DNA of 50,235 bases from an uncultured Pseudomonadota bacterium (GTDB lineage: Bacteria > Pseudomonadota > Gammaproteobacteria > Comchoanobacterales > Comchoanobacteraceae): contig CAJVZW010000008.1 of assembly GCA_913020085.1 (NCBI GenBank), positions 1 through 50,235 on the forward strand, in the 5' to 3' direction. A program made the translations under genes and the position numbers. Below the pieces are notes generated by a model. It made no database searches, had not been told where the DNA came from, and worked only from the letters and a program-made list of their open reading frames with translations. Positions 16,956 to 25,019 of the stretch are shown here, one piece after another. How positions within the stretch are numbered: the first letter of the stretch is position 1; each line of letters begins with the position of its first letter.

Positions 16956-19241
16956 ATGGCCTTAAATAACAGTCACAAAGAATTTATTGAGAGTACGATA
17001 TCCTATGTTTTTGAATTATCACATTCAGAAAATAAACTACGTCGTCAAATTGGCAGAATAAACCAAGCTATCTTAAGTTATAATCAAGGCGAGTATGAAA
17101 ACTTTAGCAGAGTATTTCATGACCCTGGCCTAATTTCTCGTATTGATGATTGTGGTGAGCTAACTAATGGTCAGGCAAGAGAATATATGGTGGAATATGT
17201 TGGGGGTCTAATTGCTAATGCCCTCCAGTTTGTAGAACAATCGCCACAAGATTTGGGATGGAACCAAGAAGAAGTTGTCAAAGAAATAAGAGCAAGAGCT
17301 GATCATGATACAAACCTCTTTAGTCAGCAATGCCCAAATGCCAGAGCTCTTGCCACAGAAAATGGACAACAATTAATAGCGGCAGGGCTGATAACTCCTC
17401 AAATAGCAGATCAATTAAATACTGAACGCGTTGCAGTATTAGTGACTGATGAAGGAAGGCAATTATTAGAAGGAGATCAACCAAGATTAACAGTCCAGCA
17501 AGCGTTACAGATTTCATCTGAACAAATTAGTGTGATGATACAGGGACTTTCTTTTGAGACCGTAAGAGAATTAACATCTTTTCAGGCCGATGGCGTAATG
17601 CTGGGACTGAGCGCTGAGCAAGTGCAGGTAAATAATTTTGGATATTATACCATTAAAGGAATTCGTACATTAACAGCGCGAGGTCTTCCCATCACTGAAG
17701 CATATGAAAAAATGCGAGGTCTTGATGATGTTCAAATCAAAGATATCCTGGGCTCAGATCAGGTGAGTGGCCTCAGTGTTCAACAGAAGAATGGCTTAGC
17801 CCTTGGGTTAAGTGCGGAGCAAGTACAGGTAGATCATTTTGGTGCTGATACGATTAGGGGAATTCGAAGATTAATGCAGCGCGCCCTGTCTTTGGATGAT
17901 GCATATGCGAAGGTGCAGGGTCTTGAAGATTTTAAAATTAATGCTGTTCTTACAGGTTCCAGCCGTGATCAGCTGGACGGCCTAAATAGGTTTCAAGTAC
18001 AAGATTTAGTAGATGAGCTGCGTGCTGATGAAGGGCAGGAAGACAGTTTTGATCTTGATTCTGATAATGGGATTAGTCTTTTAAGCGAGACGAGTATATT
18101 CTCTCATAGCTCTCAGCAGGCGATCTGCCAAGAAGGAGCAAAGATGGGCTTAACGCCTCAACAGATGTTGGCTTTGAATTTTGGAAATTGTACTTTAAAC
18201 GCGATACGTCAGTTAATGGAGCGAGGTATGTCCTTGAATGACGCATATGCACAGGTACAGGGTTTTAGAGAGTTTAAAATTAATGCTGTACTTGCAGGTT
18301 TTAGCCGCGATAAGCTGATAGGCCTAAATCAATATCAAGTAGCAGGCCGACAGATGGGGCTGGATGATGATGAAGTGCGGGTAGATAATTTTGGATATCA
18401 TACGGTTAAAGGCATTCGTAGACTAAAAGAGAATGATGGCATGTCGTTGAATGATGCATATGAACAGGTGAAGGGACTTTCAGGTATACAAGTTGAAGGT
18501 GTTTGCTCTGGGTTGACTCATGCTCAGGTACGCGGTCTAAGTCACCCCCAAATAGAGGGGTTACAATATGGATTAAGTGCTGAGCAGGTAAGGGCACATA
18601 ATTTTGGACATCAAACTCTAGAGGGGATTAGAACTTTAAGAGAGCGAGGTATGTCCTTGGCTGATGCGTATGCAAAGCTCCAATATCTGGATGCTGATCG
18701 GATTATACTTATTATACAGGGGCGTTACCGTGAACAGCTGCTGGCTCTTGAAGATTGCCAAGTTGTAGGACTCCTTACTGGTCTAAATTTTGAGCAAATA
18801 TTGATTGCTGAATTTTGTAATGATACGAGTTTAGGGATTGTGATATTAATAGAGCGAGGTATGTCCTTAGTAGATGCATACACTCAGTTGCAAGGCCTAA
18901 ATCCTGCACAAATTGATGGCGTTCTATCAGGTCTTAACCGTGAACAGGTGAGAAGACTGGATAATACAGCTCAAGTAGAGGGCGTTAAGATCGGGTTAAG
19001 AAATGATCAGGTGCGGGTAGATAATTTTGGATATCATACGGTTAGGGGAATTCATACATTAATGAAATCTGACGGCATGTCGTTAAATGATGCATATGAG
19101 CAAGTACAGGGACTTACATGTAAACAAGTTATAATGGACTTTTTAACAGATAATATGCGGCTTGAAATAGATCAAGTTATCCAGCCTGATAGAAATAGAT
19201 TTGGCTTATGTAGCAGTTGGCGAGGGTGTTGTCTGTCCTAA
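16956..19241 (+). CDS. Large repeat protein (70-residue repeats) ending in a CaaX-like CCLS
   Basis: A 761-residue protein, not recognised. Residues 1-108 form a domain shared with the next gene (HKEFIE..ISY, INQAIL.YN.GEYE, YMVEY.GGLIANALQ, SPQDLGWNQEE). After a linker come seven copies of a unit built on 'GLS.EQV.V.NFG..T..GIR.LMERGMSL.DAY..VQGL', alternating with a shorter part 'Q(I/V)..VLSGLSREQV.GL...QV.G', for about 70 residues per full repeat. The pattern predicts paired helices and an alpha-solenoid. No signal peptide or membrane segment. The last residues are C-C-L-S, fitting a farnesylation CaaX box, with another cysteine six residues before it. No ribosome site precedes the ATG. 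A secreted effector is the best guess; this is inference. Confidence 0.8.
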   Translation: MALNNSHKEFIESTISYVFELSHSENKLRRQIGRINQAILSYNQGEYENFSRVFHDPGLISRIDDCGELTNGQAREYMVEYVGGLIANALQFVEQSPQDLGWNQEEVVKEIRARADHDTNLFSQQCPNARALATENGQQLIAAGLITPQIADQLNTERVAVLVTDEGRQLLEGDQPRLTVQQALQISSEQISVMIQGLSFETVRELTSFQADGVMLGLSAEQVQVNNFGYYTIKGIRTLTARGLPITEAYEKMRGLDDVQIKDILGSDQVSGLSVQQKNGLALGLSAEQVQVDHFGADTIRGIRRLMQRALSLDDAYAKVQGLEDFKINAVLTGSSRDQLDGLNRFQVQDLVDELRADEGQEDSFDLDSDNGISLLSETSIFSHSSQQAICQEGAKMGLTPQQMLALNFGNCTLNAIRQLMERGMSLNDAYAQVQGFREFKINAVLAGFSRDKLIGLNQYQVAGRQMGLDDDEVRVDNFGYHTVKGIRRLKENDGMSLNDAYEQVKGLSGIQVEGVCSGLTHAQVRGLSHPQIEGLQYGLSAEQVRAHNFGHQTLEGIRTLRERGMSLADAYAKLQYLDADRIILIIQGRYREQLLALEDCQVVGLLTGLNFEQILIAEFCNDTSLGIVILIERGMSLVDAYTQLQGLNPAQIDGVLSGLNREQVRRLDNTAQVEGVKIGLRNDQVRVDNFGYHTVRGIHTLMKSDGMSLNDAYEQVQGLTCKQVIMDFLTDNMRLEIDQVIQPDRNRFGLCSSWRGCCLS

Positions 19242-19416
19242 ATTTTAATTGACGCTGGTTTTCATCAGTCCCTAATGCCGCCGGTAGAGATGAGGTCTGA
19301 GTAATTGTATGAATATGTGATCTTTACTTAAACGTTATTTTCGTATATCTTGCTTAAATTAACACTATATTCAACAAATATATTGCTGAAAATATAAATA
19401 TTAATTGGTATTAGTT

Positions 19417-20928
19417 ATGCCTTTAAACAATGGTCATAAAGAATTCATAGAAGCTTCAATATCTTACATTTTTGATTTTTCGGATTTAGAAGACGATTTT
19501 CGTGCAGAAATTGAAAGAATAAATCAAGCCATTTTAAGATATAACGCCGGCGAGTATGAAATTTTAAGCAGGGTATTTCACAATCCTACATTAATTTCCA
19601 GAATTGATGAGTACGGTGAGCTAACTATTGGCCAGGTCAGAGAATATATGGTGGAATATATTGGAGGTCTAATTGCTAATGCGCTCCAGTCAGTAGGCCA
19701 ATCGCCACAAGATTTAGGATGGAACCAAGAAGAAATTCTCTAGGAAATAAGGGCATGGGCGGATCACAATACTAACCTTGACAGCCAGCAAATTGTATCG
19801 GATCAACTACAGGGGTATTCACATCAGCTCACACAACATATTCAAGCAGACCCACATCAAGACGAAATCGCAATCGCTCTAGAGACTCACAATGGGAGAG
19901 AATTATTAGAGGCTGAGATAATAACTCCTCAATTAGCAGATCAACTAAATGCTGATCGTGTCGCAATATTAGTCACAGATGAGGGAAGGCAACTACTAGA
20001 GGGAGATGAGCCAAGGTTAACAGTCCAGCAGGCATTACAGGTTTCTTCTATTCACATAGTAGCAATGACACAAGGACTTTCTTTTGAGACTGTAAGCGGA
20101 CTATCTCCGGTTCAAATAGAGGGTTGGAATCTAGGGTTAAGTCTTGAACAGTTGAGTGTAGACAATTTTCGTAATGTTACGTTAGATGGAATTTATACTT
20201 TAATGGAGCGTGGTATGTCCTTATCTGATGCATATCAACGTTTACAAGGCCTTGAATGTGCTCAAATAAGAGGTGTTTTATCAGGGATTAGTAGTAATCA
20301 TGTGCGGGGCCTTAACATATCCCAAGTAGATGGTGTCCTTTTGGGTTTAAGTATTGACCAGGTGAGAGTAGATGATTTTACAGGGAGTACTCTCAGAGGA
20401 ATTCGTAGATTGATGGGGAGGGGTATGCTCCTGGATGATGCATATACCCTTCTAGCAGGGTTGAGCGAAGTGCAAGTTGAAGCTGTTCTGTCAGGTCTAA
20501 GTCGTGAGCAGGTGTGTGGCTTGGATATTTTCCAAATAGATGGCATAAGGCTTGGTTTAAGTACTGAGCAAGTGCGAGTAAGTGATTTTGGACATGATAC
20601 TCTAAGAGGAATTCGTAGGTTAATTGAGAATGGTATGTCCATTGGTGATGCATATGACCTCCTTGAAGGGCTTACTGCTGGTCAAGTTGAAGCTGTTCTG
20701 TCAGGTCTAAGTCGTGAGCAGGTGTTTGGCCTGAATATATTCCAAATACATGGCATAAGGCTCGGGTTAAGTTCTGAGCAAGTGCGGGTAAGTGATTTTG
20801 GACATGCTGCTCTTAGCGGAATTCGAAGGTTAATTGATAGTGGTATCTCCCTACGTGATGCATATGAGCGAGTGCTAGGTATTGAAGAGGATCAGACTGA
20901 TGCACCGACATTAAGGAGGTTCACTTAA
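19417..20928 (+). pseudogene. Second repeat-protein gene, interrupted by an amber codon
   Basis: Paralogue of the gene upstream. The first 108 residues (from ATG 19417) are about 70 percent identical to its N-terminal domain by eye. At 19741-19743 a TAG interrupts the frame exactly where the paralogue has a lysine codon (NQEEVVK versus NQEEIL-stop). The same frame then continues without shift: EIRAWADHNTN, ITPQLADQLNADRVAILVTDEG and four repeats of the 70-residue type, to a stop at 20928. Without the amber codon it would be 503 residues. TAG is a true stop elsewhere here (it ends sucB), so this is a recent pseudogene, a readthrough site, or two reduced proteins, with restart possible at ATG 20065. 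It ends LRRFT, without a CaaX box. Confidence 0.75.
20473..20850 (+). repeat. 210-base direct repeats inside the second repeat gene
   Basis: A 43-base block at 20473-20515 recurs identically at 20683-20725, exactly 210 bases (70 codons) later. Similarity continues through the rest of both units. The unit is the coding repeat, and near-identity suggests recent duplication or gene conversion. Confidence 0.8.
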
Positions 20929-21041
20929 TGTGACAAATAATAAATACCCTTTTTGACCCACACAAGAATACAATTTATTGAGCGGTCGGAATTTAAACCA
21001 AAATTCTCCTATAATTAAGGTAGACAAAAATTGAGAATAAT

Positions 21042-22535
21042 ATGGGTGCTATATTTAATAATAAATCAAATCATCGCCGACCGGGATCCATATTGAAAAA
21101 TCAAACCCAGACCTATCAAGGTGAAATGAGTAATTATGAGCTTGCAAATAAGATAAGTGGCCTGAAATCATATGGCGACAGTCGGAGGAATGTCTTGGAA
21201 TTACTGGATGCAACACTCGAATTTTCAAGTAATAAAACTCCTATTGATACGGATTCTCAAATAAAAGCGTTCAAATCTATGAAAAAGATAATAAGAAGGA
21301 GTATAGAAGATGATAACTCGCTTGAGCAGCTTGCTTCACTTGTAAAAGATGGAGCATTTCCAGATGTAGGTGCAGGTAGTGGTTACATTAAGAGTATATT
21401 TGTAAGCGTATTGATGACAAATCTAGAATCAAAATCAGTAAATACTCAAAAGGCACAACCCGATACCAACCATAATGCAATGCGCAAAAAGAAAACTGTG
21501 GCATTTTCAGAGACAAATCAGACAAATTATATTGAGGGATCTAATGCAGTTTCAGAGAAAATAAATGCCAAAAATAATATTATTATTCACGATAAAAGAA
21601 TTGACTTAATTGATAAAGGTTTAAGTCTTGCAGATCCGCAATCAGATATATTTCGCACCTATCAATATGCGAGACTTGAATTGAATTATTTTTATGAAAA
21701 AATTAACGATATTGATGAGCTGTCTTCTATGATTGATTTCCATGTCATAACACATGAATTTAATGACGTTTATCACGAATTTATGGAAAGAGAGACACCT
21801 AAAGACAGGGAGATGGATGATCATGATTGCCAGTTAATTACTAAAGCACTCGAAATAGTGGATAAAGCCCAAAAAGCACTTAATGCTGCTAACACCAAGA
21901 TTAAAACGGTTGAGACAGCAAGCGATGCAAGTAACCAAATAAACAAAACCAAGATGCGAATTATTAAAGGTGTTGCCAATATCAGTAATACAATTAAATC
22001 TTTTGATACTAATAATGCTTCTCAGGTTAATAAATTTAGAGAGAGATTGTATTTTCTTCGCACATCTGTCATGTCTTTAAACCGTATAAATAAGGATATG
22101 AAGATTTCGCAGCCCATAGAAATTCGCGCACTTGACCAAGTAGTATACTATGTCGATAAAATTGCAACCCAACAATATGAGATCGCGCAATTAAATAAGG
22201 TAATAATCACCAGGTCACCAAATATCCCTATTATTGGTATTATAATGAATTATTTTAGTGGATATTACACTAGCAGTAATAAGAAAAAAAGAGCGGAAAA
22301 AACTAACAAGATGAAGCTCATAGATAAATATAAAACAGGTTTATCAATGCAAGTCAGTAAATTAGACGAGCTTTCGAAGGGAATTACATATGAGGGTGTA
22401 AATGAGAGCTCTGTTAACAAAAAAAATGAAAGTACAGACATGAGCGAGATGGAAGTACATAAACAGAAATTAGAGGCTGTTAAAGATTCGTTCAGTGGAG
22501 CTCAAAAGGAAATTAATTTACAAAAAAATATCTAA
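21042..22535 (+). CDS. Unrecognised 497-residue polar helical protein with PP1-docking-like motifs
   Basis: No family recognised. The protein is polar, lysine- and asparagine-rich and mostly helical, with coiled-coil-like stretches in about 255-300 and 430-497. It lacks a signal peptide; the only hydrophobic stretch is IPIIGIIMNYF (about 398-408). Two short motifs stand out: GSILKN at 15-20, which fits the SILK docking motif, and KKKTVAFSE at 149-157, which fits RVxF. Together, in this order, they mark many eukaryotic protein phosphatase 1 partners. The gene sits directly after the repeat-protein pair, and a TATAAT at 21010-21015 may be its -10. An effector role is inference; both motifs are short enough to occur by chance. 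Confidence 0.7.
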   Translation: MGAIFNNKSNHRRPGSILKNQTQTYQGEMSNYELANKISGLKSYGDSRRNVLELLDATLEFSSNKTPIDTDSQIKAFKSMKKIIRRSIEDDNSLEQLASLVKDGAFPDVGAGSGYIKSIFVSVLMTNLESKSVNTQKAQPDTNHNAMRKKKTVAFSETNQTNYIEGSNAVSEKINAKNNIIIHDKRIDLIDKGLSLADPQSDIFRTYQYARLELNYFYEKINDIDELSSMIDFHVITHEFNDVYHEFMERETPKDREMDDHDCQLITKALEIVDKAQKALNAANTKIKTVETASDASNQINKTKMRIIKGVANISNTIKSFDTNNASQVNKFRERLYFLRTSVMSLNRINKDMKISQPIEIRALDQVVYYVDKIATQQYEIAQLNKVIITRSPNIPIIGIIMNYFSGYYTSSNKKKRAEKTNKMKLIDKYKTGLSMQVSKLDELSKGITYEGVNESSVNKKNESTDMSEMEVHKQKLEAVKDSFSGAQKEINLQKNI

Positions 22536-22573
22536 TTCCTTGATATGTTCTGAGGTTTTGCTACCCTTGACTT

Positions 22574-23191
22574 ATGCATCATTTATTAGTCAGGGTTTTT
22601 ATTTTTTTTCTCTCATTTGGTTCCTACATTCATGCGGGGATGCTCGATAAGTATGCGGATACTGATTACTTGCCTGAAATTGAAAATCGTATAAATCACT
22701 TGATTGAAAAAATAGACCAATCACCAGGTGAGCCTTGGTTGTTATTTTTAGACATCGATGAGACGATGATTTCAAATTTACAATGGTTGTCTAGTGAGAG
22801 AAACTTTAAAGTTTCACTTGAGGAATTCGATAAATATGTCATTCAAGAGCGAGGTGAGGCAATAAGCTCCGTGCTCAGGTTATATCATATTGCTTTATCT
22901 AGAGGTTATCCTGTTATTGTGGCAACCGGCCGAATTCCGCAACAGCGGCCTATGACGCTGGCAGTGCTCAAAAAAGCGGGTTATGAAAAAATTGACAAAG
23001 TTTTTTTCAAACCAGAAGATAAACCTGTTGAGCAATTTAAATCAAAAGTTCGGTGTGAGTTTGCCGATCGCGGATTTGCTGTGATTAATGTGGGTGATCA
23101 GCTCTCTGATATGCTTGGTGGCTGTGCAACTATTAGTTTAAAACTACCTAACCCATTTTATAAAACTGGTTATATGTTCAGCGAGATCTAA
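22574..23191 (+). CDS. Secreted HAD-superfamily (IIIB-like) acid phosphatase
   Basis: A 205-residue protein with an N-terminal signal peptide (residues 1-21, cleavage after IHA). The HAD motif I is LFLDIDETMISN with nucleophile Asp60 and acid/base Asp62; motif II is VIVATGR; motif III lies around FKSKVRCEF; motif IV is VINVGDQLSDMLGG. The following KLPNPFY is characteristic of the acid phosphatase group (vegetative storage protein, class B-like, lipoprotein e(P4)). It should act in the periplasm or outside the cell on small phosphomonoesters such as nucleotides. No lipobox is present, unlike e(P4). It meets rmuC tail to tail with a 4-base overlap. Confidence 0.85.
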   Translation: MHHLLVRVFIFFLSFGSYIHAGMLDKYADTDYLPEIENRINHLIEKIDQSPGEPWLLFLDIDETMISNLQWLSSERNFKVSLEEFDKYVIQERGEAISSVLRLYHIALSRGYPVIVATGRIPQQRPMTLAVLKKAGYEKIDKVFFKPEDKPVEQFKSKVRCEFADRGFAVINVGDQLSDMLGGCATISLKLPNPFYKTGYMFSEI

Positions 23192-24237
23192 ACGGTTTCT
23201 TTCTCAGTAATCACTTCTGATGAGTCAACTTTATCAATATCGTTAAAATGTTTGAGTAACTTTTGCGATGAGTGTTCAATAAGCTCCGTATCCTTATATG
23301 CCAATTTTATATGGCTAAAATATTTGGTTAGCCTTTGCTCAAACAATGAAAAATCTTTACCCAATGACGAAAGATGTTTTAGGATCTTTCTCATGTGCTG
23401 GTGTGTACGGTGATCTTTGATGATCGACCTACTGGCATATATTATTGCCATAAGGTTGGTAGGTGAACTGATACACACCTTGCGTTTTTGGGCATATTCG
23501 ATAATATCTGGAAATCGATTAAGTGTTTCATTAAATAATGATTCGGCAGGAAGAAACATCACTGCATGCTCTGTCGTTTCAGGCGGAAGAATATAACGGC
23601 TTGCAATATCATCAATGTGTTTTTTTAAATTAGACCGAAACTCAGACCAGTGCTGGTCAGCAGATGTATCATCTGCATCAATTGCTTTTTGATAATTTTC
23701 AAGAGGAAATTTTACATCAATGGGGAGATGTCCACCTGGAGATGGAAGCAGAATCAAGCAGTCAACTCGCCGACCATTTGATAATGTTGCTTGGAGTTGA
23801 TAGTAGTTTTTGGGAAGCACGTTTGCAATTAAGTGTTCAAGCTGTGTCTCACCAAACGCACCGCGTGAGCGCTTATCATTAAAAAGGTCATGGATGCTAA
23901 CAACATCCTCAGTGAGCTTTTCAATATTTTTCTGAGATACATCCAGTTGGGTAAGTCGCTTTATGACGTTATGGAAAATATGATCTGTTTTGATGGCGCT
24001 GTTATTTACTTGCTCATTAAATTCAGTTTTTATGATACCTAATTGTCGAGTTAGTGCATCCATTGAGTGTTTAAACTGAATATCCTGGACGCTTGATAAC
24101 TGGTCAAGGCTTTTTTGTAATTCGCCAATTTGCTTTGTGCCGATCGAAGAGGACTTATGAATCAGGTAAATGGCAAAAAATATATTCCCAATGCTAAAAA
24201 GGGCAATCGAAATAATGATGATTGTTTGTGTATCCAT
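23188..24237 (-). CDS. rmuC: DNA recombination protein RmuC homologue
   Basis: RmuC proteins are membrane-anchored, coiled-coil proteins with a PD-(D/E)XK-like nuclease fold; loss changes the rate of inversion between short repeats. The 349-residue protein has a membrane segment at about 5-27, a coiled-coil up to about 120, and the family core KRSRGAFGETQLEHLI, NGRRVDCLILLPSPGGHLPIDVKFPLENY and MFLPAESLFNE. The conserved D-C and D-V-K segment corresponds to the nuclease-like site. It is shorter than E. coli RmuC (about 475), as expected from a shorter coiled-coil and tail. Confidence 0.9.
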   Translation of the reverse strand: MDTQTIIIISIALFSIGNIFFAIYLIHKSSSIGTKQIGELQKSLDQLSSVQDIQFKHSMDALTRQLGIIKTEFNEQVNNSAIKTDHIFHNVIKRLTQLDVSQKNIEKLTEDVVSIHDLFNDKRSRGAFGETQLEHLIANVLPKNYYQLQATLSNGRRVDCLILLPSPGGHLPIDVKFPLENYQKAIDADDTSADQHWSEFRSNLKKHIDDIASRYILPPETTEHAVMFLPAESLFNETLNRFPDIIEYAQKRKVCISSPTNLMAIIYASRSIIKDHRTHQHMRKILKHLSSLGKDFSLFEQRLTKYFSHIKLAYKDTELIEHSSQKLLKHFNDIDKVDSSEVITEKETV

Positions 24238-24463
24238 GGCATATATTACAAAGCAGTTTAAGATTATTCAACTTGCTTGTATTAAGAGTGTATTATTTCA
24301 ACCGTTAATTGATCGAAACAAAAGCTTGAATATGATTATATTTTCGTGTAAGGTTATGATTATTATTTAAATTAAATTATATTTAAAAAAATAATTTCAG
24401 CTTATGGTCTGGAATATTCAAATATGTAAATATTAATTAACTTCATAACAACTGGGAAAAACA

Positions 24464-24907
24464 ATGCCAAGACATAAATCAGACGGCTCATGGGAGCAAA
24501 GACAAGCGGAGAGAGCTAGAGCAAAACAAGCACAGAGCGCTCAAAGTTCACAAGACCAAAATGTAAAGCCTGCTAGCGCTTTCTCAATGGGTGTTTCTTC
24601 ATTAGTTGCTGGCGTGATAGGTTACTTTGGAAGCCTTGGAACGATTGGTTGGGCCATGACTGTTTTGGCCGGTATCGCTCTTGTCACTGGTATCCTCTAC
24701 GCGACTGGCGTTATTGATTCAAAAACACTTGGTTTTGGTGATAATGAGAATGACACAAGCAAAAACAAAGATGATAATAATCCTGAGTCTGCATCTTCAT
24801 TAAGTGCAAACGAAAATGACAAAGTAGTACAGATCAATGCAAATTCTAGCCAAGGTGATAAAACCCCTACTCAGAATAATGAAAGTGATGTAACTGCGAA
24901 TCCTTAA
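24464..24907 (+). CDS. Small membrane protein with glycine-rich hydrophobic pair and polar tail
   Basis: A 147-residue protein, not recognised. Residues 1-38 are charged and glutamine-rich (QRQAERARAKQAQ). Residues about 40-83 are hydrophobic with many glycines, long enough for two membrane passes joined by a tight turn (GYFGSLGTIGW). The remaining 60 residues are Asn-, Ser- and Asp-rich and disordered-looking. This plan, a hydrophobic hairpin between polar ends, recurs in the genes at 41217 and 43230. GGGAAA precedes the ATG and a strong terminator follows. Possible roles include an envelope protein or a host-membrane effector; neither is shown. Confidence 0.65.
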   Translation: MPRHKSDGSWEQRQAERARAKQAQSAQSSQDQNVKPASAFSMGVSSLVAGVIGYFGSLGTIGWAMTVLAGIALVTGILYATGVIDSKTLGFGDNENDTSKNKDDNNPESASSLSANENDKVVQINANSSQGDKTPTQNNESDVTANP

Positions 24908-24928
24908 AACATCTTACACAGATAAAAG

Positions 24929-24949
24929 AAGCCCTTCGGGGCTTTTTTT
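24929..24949 (+). terminator. Intrinsic terminator after the small membrane protein
   Basis: AAGCCC, loop TTCG, GGGCTT (24929-24944) followed by a T-run to 24949. It separates this gene from pyrG. Confidence 0.9.
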
Positions 24950-24967
24950 GTATTTTCTTCTTGGTCG

Positions 24968-24996
24968 TTGGAACATCTTTCATGATCTGATATATT
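24968..24996 (+). promoter_or_regulatory. Promoter of pyrG-eno-ftsB
   Basis: TTGGAA (24968-24973), a 17-base spacer, TATATT (24991-24996). The predicted start near 25003 lies after the ATG at 24999, which supports ATG 25020 as the pyrG start. Confidence 0.5.
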
Positions 24997-25019
24997 AGAT
25001 GAGCGATTGGACTGGATCT

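Noticed and set aside
19741-19743. TAG reassigned to an amino acid in this genome
   Set aside because: sucB and other conserved genes end at TAG at the expected length.
17520-20900. CRISPR or non-coding repeat array
   Set aside because: Periodicity is 210 bases, in frame, with protein-level conservation and codon-position variation; no spacer pattern.
16553-22573. Integrative element at tRNA-Arg
   Set aside because: No integrase, no transposase and no repeat of the tRNA 3' end was found.
24170-24370. 66-codon plus-strand open frame overlapping the rmuC start
   Set aside because: No ribosome site, hydrophobic low-complexity translation of AT-rich DNA, partly antisense to rmuC.
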